DNA of 64,000 bases from Cladorhizidae sp. MBARI D1340-BT2 (taxonomy: Eukaryota; Porifera; Demospongiae; Poecilosclerida; Cladorhizidae): assembly GCA_028752905.1 (NCBI GenBank), contig JAQNBH010000015.1, forward strand, positions 9,867,622 to 9,931,621. The letters run 5' to 3'. Within the stretch, counting starts at the first letter, position 1, and every line of letters starts with the position of its first letter. Under the pieces are notes generated by a model. That model was not told the origin of the DNA and searched no databases. It worked only from the letters and a program-made list of their open reading frames with translations. The translations under genes and the position numbers were made by a program. This document shows, in pieces, positions 39,401-51,400 of this stretch.

Positions 39401-42400
39401 GCAACTGGTATATGTGGGTGGGGTTGACGTGTGCATGTGTTAGCAGCTGTGAGGGTGTGTGCTTGCTTGAAGCTGTCTGTGTGATAGTGACACATCTACA
39501 GTACATGTACATGTATGTAGGTGCATGAGAGGAGTCTAACACCTCCCCCCTCCCTCCCTCCCTCCCGCCCCTCCCCCCCTTTTGCTTCCTCCAGGCTAAC
39601 TCGACTCTTCAGTTTTATTTCTGGCCTTCACTTGCTCTACCAGCGGAGACTCTGGGGGAGGACCACTCTTCCTGAAAGCAGGTGAAGAAATAGCACGTGA
39701 TTATCATGTGACATATCTTGTGACCTCCACATGTGTGTGCATTCATGAGTGTGTGTGTGTGTGTGTATGTTTGCCAGTTCTCAGCTGCTCCTGTGGCCGT
39801 TCTTCAAGCTTAGCTCCTTCGCTCGGGCATCCAATCCTCTCCTCAGAGGTCTCGTCTTCACGTCTCAGGCGGACTCTGGCTATGCCCACGTCACCCACCG
39901 CATCTATCCCCTCCAGACCCTCACCCAAACCAGTGATGAGCTCACCATGATCATGTCCACAGTCAGCGAGAGGCGTGAGGAGGGTAACAAGACTCCTCCA
40001 GCCGCAGCGGAGGAGGCGAGGAGTTCTCCAGAGGCTGCGACTCTCGGCGATGGCGCGAGTCCTAGGTGCGTCGGCGTGGAGATTGGTCCTTGTCACGAGT
40101 ATGTGTGTTGGACCGACCTACCCTCCTTCCTCACCACATACTCACCTAAAGTAAGCAGGGAGGCCGAGACTTGGGGGAGTGGTCACACTTCCTGTCCCAC
40201 TCTTATCTCCTTAACTCACTTTCTTTTCTCCCCCCCCCCCCAATCCTGTTCCTCCTCCATTCCCTTTCACTCCTCCCCCTCCCTCCTCTTGCTCCTCATT
40301 CAGGTTCAGGTTCCCTGGCAGCCTACATACTGCTCTAGCAGAAGTGCAGAGCATTACAGGTTGATCTGGCTACAGAATGGTGGCCCTCCATTACTGAAGT
40401 CTGTGCTATTCCATGGCCCGGAGAAAGTCCAAGAGGATATAATCAGCCGGTCCGTGAGAGGGACGGGGGAGGGATACGCCTCCTTCTGCCCCATGGTTAC
40501 ACCTCGCTTGGCTGGTTTGGATGCTCTCTGCCCGCCTAAGGGATGGTCAAACATATACATCCCAGGTAGGACTGAGTGTGGAGTGGGTGGTAGTGTATGT
40601 GTGTGGTAGTGCAGTGTGTGGTAGTGTATGTGTGTGGTAGTGCATGTGTGTGGTAGTGCAGTGTGTGGTAGTGCATGTGCAGTGTGTGGTAGTGCATGTG
40701 TGTGGTAGTGCATGTGTGGTAGTGCATGTGTGGTAGTGCATGTGTGGTAGTGCATGTGTGTGGTAGTGCAGTGTGTGGTAGTGCATGTGCAGTGTGTGGT
40801 AGTGCATGTGTGTGGTAGTGCATGTGTGGTAGTGCAGTGTGTGGTAGTGCATGTGTGGTAGTGCATGTGTGGTAGTGCAGTGTGTGGTAGTGCAGTGTGT
40901 GGTAGTGCATGTGTGTGGTAGTGCATGTGTGTGGTAGTGCAGTGTGTGGTAGTGCATGTGTGTGGTAGTGCATGTGTGGTAGTGCAGTGTGTGGTAGTGC
41001 AGTGTGTGGTAGTGCAGTGTGTGGTAGTGCAGTGTGTGGTAGTGCATGTGTGTGGTAGTGCATGTGTGTGGTAGTGCAGTGTGTGGTAGTGCATGTGTGT
41101 GGTAGTGCATGTGTGGTAGTGCAGTGTGTGGTAGTGCAGTGTGTGGTAGTGCATGTGTGTGGTAGTGCATGTGTGGTAGTGCAGTGTGTGGTAGTGCAGT
41201 GTGTGGTAGTGCATGTGTGTGGTAGTGCATGTGTGGTAGTGCATGTGTGGTAGTGCAGTGTGTGGTAGTGCATGTGTGGTAGTGCATGTGTGTGGTAGTG
41301 CATGTGTGGTAATTCTGTCTCTCCCTCCACAGGGAAGGAGTGCATAATCTTTGACAGTGGTAAAATGACGGTGCTGGACAAGTTGCTGGTGCAGCTCAAG
41401 CGGGAGCAACATCGTGTGCTCATCTACTCGCAGATGACACGCATGATCGACCTCCTGGAAGAGTTCATGGGGTACAGGAGGTATCGGTACATCCGATTGG
41501 ATGGATCATCTAAGATATCCGACCGCAGAGACATGGTAGCAGACTTCCAGAACAAGTGAGGCAATGGTCTCATCAGAGGACTAGTGCATGTCATCCATGC
41601 ATTGATGTTTTGTTGTGTTGTTGATGCCTCCTGCAGTTCTGAGATATTTGTATTCCTGTTGAGTACTCGTGCTGGAGGTCTGGGCATCAACTTGACAGCT
41701 GCTGATACTGTGAGCAATGCTACTTGATATACCGTATTCACTCAAATATAAGTCGCGACTTATATTTATTTCAGGCAAATCAAGTTGCGATCTTCAAGCA
41801 GTGCGCTTGCGCAGTGCCAAGCCAGTCTTGCGCTATTGTGCTGACGCAATTTTTTTGTGCGTCATTGTGGTTGCGATCGTTTCATTTCAAACATTTGAGC
41901 TAGGTAGTAGTTGGCTGGCAAGAGTTCCTAATCGCTATCGTTATCTACAATGAGTTCGTTATGTTCGATCTGTTCTTCGTCCAAGGAAGCAAATGGATCT
42001 TCTCCACCGCTGTCACTTCGCGAGTAGCTTGAGTAATGGCTGGGATAGCTAAAGCTGCTACTTTATTGACTTTGAGGCAGTGAATTTCTCAATCTTCCGA
42101 CCCGTCCACCTTCACAGTGATGCCACAAGAACGGAATGCTTTCTTGATCTCGGCAGACAAGCTATCTTAGCTAATGATAAACGACTGCGCGTGTGCAAGT
42201 GCGGTGGTGTAATTAACTAGGTGTGCTACATTTGGAGTACGGCTTTCAGAGCAACTTCTATTCAGTGTGCGACTTATATTCGAGTGAATACGGTACTCCA
42301 CCTTGGATGGTTTGAGATGTGCATTGCTTGTGTGTGCTCAGGTGATCTTCTACGACAGTGATTGGAACCCAACCGTGGACCAGCAGGCGATGGACAGGGC

Positions 42401-45400
42401 ACACCGGCTTGGCCAGACCAAGCAAGTCACTGTCTACCGGCTCATTGTCAAGGGGACCATCGAGGAGAAGATCTTGCAGCGGGCCAGGGAGAAGAGCGAG
42501 ATCCAGAAAATGGTTATCTCTGGTGGAGATTTTAGGCCCGACACTCTCAAGGCCAAAGAGATGGTCTCCCTATTGCTGGATGATGACGAGATGGAGACCA
42601 GATGTGAGTGAGAAGGGGGAGGGTGGAGCGCAGATGTATGGGGAGGCAGTGGAAACAGACTTAGATTAAAGTCACCAGCCAAACCTTACTACGGTCTCCA
42701 ATCTAAGAGGGTGGGTGTGGTGTAAGAGAATGGGGTGTGGTCTAAGAGAGTGGGGTGTATTTCCTTCTACTTATTAAAAACAGCGGCACCACACACACAC
42801 ACACACAGTCACAGCAGGAAGGGCGTGTCTGCGAAGGAAGGTTGTTTCAACTCCATGGATTTGAGCAGTGTTGACGTGCAGGTGAAACCTGACTATGACT
42901 TCCATTAGCAGAGATACCTGTTCTCCATTGCAGCCATTAGCAGAGATGCCTGCTCTTTGTTTCAGCCATTAGCAGAGATACATGTTCTCTGTTGCAGCCA
43001 TTAGTAGAGATACATGCTCTACATTGCAGCCATTAGCAGAGATACCTACTCTCCATTAGCAGAGATAACTGTTCTCTGTTGCAGCCATTAGCAGAAATAC
43101 ATGCTCTACATTGCAGCCATTAGCAGAGACACCTGCTCTCCATTGCAGCCATTATCAGAGATAACTGTTCTCTGTTGCAGCCATTAGCAGAGATACCTAC
43201 TCTCCATTGCAGCCATTATCAGAGATAACTGTTCTCTGTTGCAGCCATTAGCAGAGATACCTGCTCTCCATTGCAGCCATTATCAGAGATAACTGTTCTC
43301 TGTTGCAGCCATTAGCAGAGATACCTACTCTCCATTGCAGCCATTATCAGAGATAACTGTTCTCTGTTGCAGCCATTAGCAGAGATACCTACTCTCCATT
43401 GCAGCCATTATCAGAGATAACTGTTCTCTGTTGCAGCCATTAGCAGAGATACCTGCTCTCCATTGCAGCCATTAGCAGAGATACCTGCTCTCCATTGCAG
43501 CCATTATCAGAGATAACTGTTCTCTGTTGCAGCCATTAGCAGAGATACCTGCTCTCCATTGCAGCCATTAGCAGAGATAACTGTTCTTTGTTGCAGCCAT
43601 TAGCAGAGATACCTGCTCTCCATTGCAGCCATTAGCAGAGATACCTGCTCTCCATTGCAGCCATTAGCAGAGATAACTGTTCTCTGTTGCAGCCATTAGC
43701 AGAGATACCTACTCTCCATTGCAGCCATTAGCAGAGATAACTGTTCTCTGTTGCAGCCATAACTGTTCTCTGTTGCAGCCATTAGCAGAGATACCTACTC
43801 TCCATTGCAGCCATTAGCAGAGATAACTGTTCTCTGTTGCAGCCATTAGCAGAGATACCTGCTCTCCATTGCAGCCATTAGCAGAGATACCTGCTCTCTG
43901 TTGCAGCCATTAGCAGAGATACCTGCTCTCCATTGCAGCCATTAGCAGAGATACCTGCTCTCCATTGCAGCCATTAGCAGAGATACCTGCTCTCCATTGC
44001 AGCCATTAGCAGAGATACCTGCTCTCCATTGCAGCCATTAGCAGAGATACCTGCTCTCCATTGCAGCCATTAGCAGAGATACCTGCTCTCCATTGCAGCC
44101 ATTAGCAGAGATACCTGCTCTCCATTGCAGCCATTAGCAGAGATACCTGCTCTCCATTGCAGCCATTAGCAGAGATACCTGCTCTCCATTGCAGCCATTA
44201 GCAGAGATACCTGCTCTCCATTGCAGCCATTAGCAGAGATACCTGCTCTCCATTGCAGCCATTAGCAGAGATACCTGCTCTCCATTGCAGCCATTAGCAG
44301 AGATACCTGTTCTCCATTGCAGGAGTCAAGTTGGAGCAGTATCCAGTCCAGACATAGCTATCTATTGTGGCTATTCTTTTTTTCTCCTTTTTTTTGTTGA
44401 ACCCGAAGACAGCACTGCCCCTTGCAGCATTTTTCTAATAGGTAGTTCTTGAGGGAGCAACTTCTTGCATCATATGAGCTCTAGTGTAGCTAGTGCAGTT
44501 ACAATGACTTTCTCGATAATCAACTTGGATAATCGACTTAAATTTTCTCAGATAATCAACTTAAATTTACTCAGATAATCAACTTAAATTTACTCAGATA
44601 ATCAACTTAACTTTACCTAGCATTACAACTGAGAGTTTGTTGAGAGCTAGCGTAGTTGTGTCTGCCATGTTAAGTTTTTTAATGTGCTATTGTCAGGAAT
44701 ATGAAAATGCATGTGTAATGGGATGACCACAAGTGCTGTGCCGTTTTTGACAATGGTTGCTTCCAGTGCAGAGTTAAAGCTTCCTGGCTTCAAAACTCCG
44801 CCAGTGCATAGAATAGAAACACAATTCAAAACTCTGCCTGTGCAAGGACACATTCAAAACTGAGCCTGTGCATGGACACATTCAAAACTGAGCCTGTGCA
44901 TGGACACATTCAAAACTGAGCCTGTGCATGGACACATTCAAAACTGAGCCTGTGCATGGACACATTCAAAACTGAGCCTGTGCATGGACACATTCAAAAC
45001 TGAGCCTGTGCATGGACACATTCAAAACTCAGCCTGTGCATGGACACATTCAAAACTGAGCCTGTGCATGGACACATTCAAAACTGAGCCTGTGCATGGA
45101 CACATTCAAAACTGAGCCTGTGCATGGACACATTCAAAACTGAGCCTGTGCATGGACACATTCAAAACTGAGCCTGTGCATGGACACATTCAAAACTGAG
45201 CCTGTGCATGGACACATTCAAAACTGAGCCTGTGCATGGACACATTCAAAACTGAGCCTGTGCATGGACACATTCAAAACTGAGCCTGTGCATGGACACA
45301 TTCAAAACTGAGCCTGTGCATGGACACATTCAAAACCGAGCCTGTGCGTGGACACATTCAAAACTGAGCCTGTGCATGGACACATTCAAAACTGAGCCTG

Positions 45401-48400
45401 TGCATGGACACATTCAAAACTGAGCCTGTGCATGGACACATTCAAAACTGAGCCTGTGCATGGACACATTCAAAACTGAGCCTGTGCATGGACACATTCA
45501 AAACTCAGCCTGTGCATGGACACATTCAAAACTGAGCCTGTGCATGGACACATTCAAAACTGAGCCTGTGCACGGACACATTCAAAACTGAGCCTGTGCA
45601 TGGACACATTCAAAACTGAGCCTGTGCATGGACACATTCAAAACTGAGCCTGTGCATGGACACATTCAAAACTGAGCCTGTGCATGGACACATTCAAAAC
45701 TGAGCCTGTGCATGGACGCATTCAAAACTGAGCCTGTGCATGGACGCATTCAAAACTGAGCCTGTGCATGGACACATTCAAAACTGAGCCTGTGCATGGA
45801 TACATTCAAAACTGAGCCTGTGCACGGACACATTCAAAACTGAGCCTGTGCACGGACACATTCAAAACTGAGCCTGTGCACGGACACATTCAAAACTGAG
45901 CCTGTGCATGGACACATTCAAAACTGAGCCTGTGCGCATGGACACATTCAAAACTGAGCCTGTGCATGGACACATTCAAAACTGAGCCCGTGCATGGACA
46001 CATTCAAAACTGAGCCCGTGCATGGACACATTCAAAACTGAGCCTGTGCACGGACACATTCAAAACTGAGCCTGTGCACGGACACATTCAAAACTGAGCC
46101 TGTGCACGGACACATTCAAAACTGAGCCTGTGCATGGACACATTCAAAACTGAGCCTGTGCATGGACACATTCAAAACTGAGCCTGTGCATGGACACATT
46201 CAAAACTGAGCCTGTGCATGGACACATTCAAAACTGAGCCTGTGCATGGACACATTCAAAACTGAGCCTGTGCATGGACACATTCAAAACTGAGCCTGTG
46301 CATGGACACATTCAAAACTGAGCCTGTGCATGGACACATTCAAAACTGAGCCTGTGCATGGACACATTCAAAACTCAGCCTGTGCATGGACACATTCAAA
46401 ACTCAGCCTGTGCATGGACACATTCAAAACTGAGCCTGTGCATGGACACATTCAAAACTGAGCCTGTGCATGGACACATTCAAAACTGAGCCTGTGCATG
46501 GGCACATTCAAAACTGAGCCTGTGCATGGACACATTCAAAACTGAGCCTGTGCACGGACACATTCAAAACTGAGCCTGTGCACGGACACATTCAAAACTG
46601 AGCCTGTGCATGGACACATTCAAAACTGAGCCTGTGCATGGACACATTCAAAACTGAGCCTGTGCATGGACACATTCAAAACTGAGCCTGTGCATGGACA
46701 CATTCAAAACTGAGCCTGTGCACGGACACATTCAAAACTGAGCCTGTGCACGGACACATTCAAAACTGAGCCTGTGCACGGACACATTCAAAACTGAGCC
46801 TGTGCATGGACACATTCAAAACTGAGCCTGTGCACGGACACATTCAAAACTGAGCCTGTGCACGGACACATTCAAAACTGAGCCTGTGCATGGACACATT
46901 CAAAACTGAGCCTGTGCATGGACACATTCAAAACTGAGCCTGTGCGGAGGCCAAACACACACAAGAGACTTTCCCCCGTATATTCTTGAGTAGGGCCATG
47001 ATATTTATTTTATTTCAACTTCCTGGATTGCTGGAAGGGAAGTGGTCACTGTTATCAAAGTGCCCAATTATCTTCATCTTTGCATTGTGGTTAGTGCCAG
47101 CCTAGCTTAGGTGAGCAATGTGTTGATTGCCAGCCTAAGCTTGACTGGCACTAACCTGTTCGTCGTCTGGAGGCAAGCCCTTGGGTGTTCCACCCCCAGT
47201 GACTCCACCCAATGCCAACAACTCTTCCTCCTCGTGAAGTACTACTCACCATTCATCACCCTCCATCCTCCTCTTCTTTGATGGCAGCTCCTCGAGTTGT
47301 TCCTTCTGTTGTCTCCAATCTCTCACCTGTCTCTCGTTCACCGCAAAACGTCTTATCTGCACTTCGATTGCTATTCAGCTCTGCAAATTGAACTATATAC
47401 TTGATGTTTGAAAGCTGCAGTATAACTTCTCTTCATGGATCTGCTGCACTGGATCTCATTGGACTACTTGATGTTTGAAAGCTGCAGTATAACTTCTCTT
47501 CATGGACCTGCTGCACTGGATCTCTGTTGTCATCTTGGATGTGATGCAATGTTTGTGTTATAGTACACTTCACCTCCATAATAACACGTGGTCAATGATT
47601 GATGGGTGGGGCCTATTGCATATTTTTTTCCCAGTTACATTCGGAGGGATGGTTCTTATAACCAGCTATGTGGTTGCAACTGGAAGGTGGTTCTTATAAC
47701 CAGCTATGTGGTTGCAACTGGAGGGTGGTTCTTATAACCAGCTATGTGGTTGCAACTGGAGGGTGGTTCTTATAACCAGCCATGTGGTTGCAACTGGAGG
47801 GTGTCTTATAACCAGCCATGTGGTTGCAACTGGAGGGTGGTTCTTATAACCAGCTATGTGGTTGCAACTGGAGGGTGGTTCTTATAGCCAGCTATGTGGT
47901 TGCAACTGGAGGGTGGTTCTTATAACCAGCTATGTGGTTGCAACTGGAGGGGCAGTTCTTATAACCAGCTATGTGGTTGCAACTGGAAGGTGGTTCTTAT
48001 AACCAGCTATGTGGTTGCAACTGGAAGGTGGTTCTTATAACCAGCCATGTGGTTGCAACTGGAGGGTGGTTCTTATAACCAGCTATGTGGTTGCAACTGG
48101 AGGGTGGTTCTTATAACCAGCTATGTGGTTGCAACTGGAAGGTGGTTCTTATAACCAGCTATGTGGTTGCAACTGGAAGGTGGTTCTTATAACCAGCTAT
48201 GTGGTTGCAACTGGAGGGTGGTTCTTATAACCAGCTATGTGGTTGCAACTGGAGGGTGGTTCTTATAACCAGCTATGTGGTTGCAACTGGAGGGTGGTTC
48301 TTATAGCCAGCTATGTGGTTGCAACTGGAGGGTGGTTCTTAATGGAGGATACATGGTATATGTGTACACTGCACTGAGTTATTTGGGGGTTAATGTTTGC

Positions 48401-51400
48401 AGCTGGTGAAGCAAGAGAAGTACCGAAAAAGCTGTTGTTAGGCAGATGCGCTTATACCACAAGTCAGTGAGAAAACCACCGCTAATTAAGAACATGTGTC
48501 TAACAAGAAGCACGTGCCTAACTAAGAACATATGCTTAACAAGAAGCACGCGCCAGAACATATGCTTGTATCTATGGGTATGTGCCTAGTATGTGCCTAA
48601 CCAGAAGCCCGCACTTAACTAAGAACATGCACCTAACAAGAAGCACGCACCTAACTAAGAACATGTACCTAACAAGAAGCATGCACCTAACTAAGAAGCA
48701 CGCACCTAACTAAGAACATGTACCTAACAAGAAGCACGCACCTAACTAAGAACATGTACCTAACAAGAAGCACGCACCTAACAAGAAGCACGCACCTAAC
48801 TAAGAACATGCACCTAACAAGAAGCACGCACCTAACTAAGAACATGCACCTAACAAGAAGCACGCACACCTAACAAGAAGCACACTCCTAACTAAGAACA
48901 TGTACCTAACAAGAAGCATGCACCTAACAAGAAGCACACTCCTAACTAAGAACATGCACCTAACAAGAAGCACGCACACCTAACAAGAAGCACGCACCTA
49001 ACTAAGAACATGCACCTAACAAGAAGCACGCACCTAACTAAGAACATGCACCTAACAAGAAGCACGCACACCTAACAAGAAGCACACTCCTAACTAAGAA
49101 CATGCACCTAACAAGAAGCATGCACCTAACAAGAAGCACGCACCTAACTAAGAACATGCAAGAAGAACGCACCTAACTAAGAACATGTACCTAACAAGAA
49201 GCATGCACCTAACTAAGAAGCACGCACCTAACTAAGAACATGCACCTAACAAGAAGCACACTCCTAACTAAGAACATGCACCTAACAAGAAGCACGCACC
49301 TAACTAAGAACATGCACCTAACAAGAAGCACGCACCTAACAAGAAGCACGCGCCTAACAAGAAGCACGCACCTAACAAGAAGCACGCACCTAACAAGAAG
49401 CACGCGCCTAACAAGAAGCACGCGCCTAACAAGAAGCACGCGCCTAACAAGAAGCACGCACCTAACAAGAAGCACGCGCCTAACAAGAACATGCACCTAA
49501 CAAGAAGCACGCGCCTAACAAGAAGCACGCACCTAACTAAGAACATGCCCCTAACAAGAAGCACGCGCCTAACAAGAACATGCACCTAACAAGAAGCACG
49601 CGCCTAACAAGAAGCACGCACCTAACTAAGAACATGCACCTAACAAGAAGCACGCACCTAACAAGAAGCACGTGCCTAACAAGAAGCACGCGCCTAACAA
49701 GAAGCACGCACCTAACAAGAAGCACGCGCCTAACAAGAAGCATGTACCTAACAAGAAGCACGCACCTAACTAAGAACATGCACCTAACAAGAAGCATGCA
49801 CCTAACAAGAAGCACGCACCTAACTAAGAACATGCACCTAACAAGAAGCATGCACCTAACAAGAAGCACGCGCCTAACTAAGAACATGCACCTAACAAGA
49901 AGCACGCGCCTAACTAAGAACATGCAAGAAGCACGCGCCTAACTAAGAACATGCAAGAAGCACGCGCCTAACTAAGAACATGCAAGAAGCACGCGCCTAA
50001 GACAGGGCCGTCGGAAGCAATGAAGTGGCGAGGCATTGCTCACTAAATGTAACTACTGCCTTACATAACTATTGTACAATAGATAGATGAATAAATAATA
50101 ATTCTCATATTTGATATTTTTCATTTATATACTTGCATTTGTTCATTCCATCATTCTTGTTTCCATGAATCTACTTTACCATAATAATAACAATATTAAC
50201 AACGACAGTTTATGATAAATCAGTAGATATGGATTGTCCAAAAATATGTTGTTTGCAGGCATAACAAGAAGCAGTTGAAATAGCTTGCATACTTCAGATA
50301 AGAGTTCCCTTTGAACTGCTGCCCTGGTAGTGAAGAACTTGACTAATTCAGGAAAGTCAACTTTTGAGCTGCTGTCATTGCTATAGTTAGCAGAGAGAAT
50401 TTTACGTTGAGTTTTCAACAAATAAGCATAAAATCAGATGTATAAAAGTCAGTTACGAAATCAAACTCGACTTGATAGTTCACTTGCCTTCAGCACTAAA
50501 TCCTGTACATTACGATACACTTTGATGAATCCAGGCTGGTCAAACTAGGTAACAATAAGATCCAATGCTTCAAAGAAGGTACGTCGATAATGATCTTCTG
50601 GAGTGGTTGCATATGAACCTTCTGCTTCTCCATCTTCAAACCTTCGTGGGACCTTGCGGCGATGTGACAAGTTTGGTTCTGAAATATCGAGACCTTACAA
50701 ACCTTTTCCCAAAACAATTTGAAGTTTGAATCTGACCCGAGTGATTTAAGTGTCTTCACAGTCATTAAAGCAACCACCTGTCTCTCTGCTGCAGATATGT
50801 CACTCTTTTGGAGTGTTTTACTTAAATTATCACTCTGCCAATGTAATGCTTCCCCCAAAGCAACACCAAGTGTTGCTGGAGGTCATCCATTTATAAGACA
50901 ATCTGGAGGCCCTTCAAACGGAGAAAAGTGACGTGTAGCGGCAAGATGAAGGAAATGTTTTTGATAGACATACCTTTGGCATGTTGCTCAAGACAGACAT
51001 CATTGCTCCAACACCTTCATCGCCTGGCAACAGCTTACTTCTTTCCCTCGTGTTCCTCAGCAAAAAGATTCGTGCTTGCGGGGTCATAAAGTTGAATAAG
51101 AGCGAATCGTGTATGTGCCTAATAACGAGTGTTGGAATGATATGCGCATGACACAAATGTGTCCTACAACACGCTGTCAGTGTGGGTGTGGATTGTTTAT
51201 GTAGCATGTAGTGCAAGCCACACCTTCCTATTCACAGTTTCTGTGAAACGAATTTATGTGGTTTTCATGGTTAGAATCTGCAAATATTAATCCCCCAGAG
51301 AACATGCCTATCAAGAGAACATGCCTCTATCAAACATGCCTCTATCAAGTATGCATTACCCACCAGCTTTCTGCTCGTTTTCACTCCAACCACACTTTGC

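Noticed and set aside
47150..47235. Alternative INO80 terminal exon (frame reading [20 protein letters not shown] then TGA)
   Set aside because: The frame is short, the only acceptor-like AG is weak, and the opposite strand here belongs to a pogo-type fragment.
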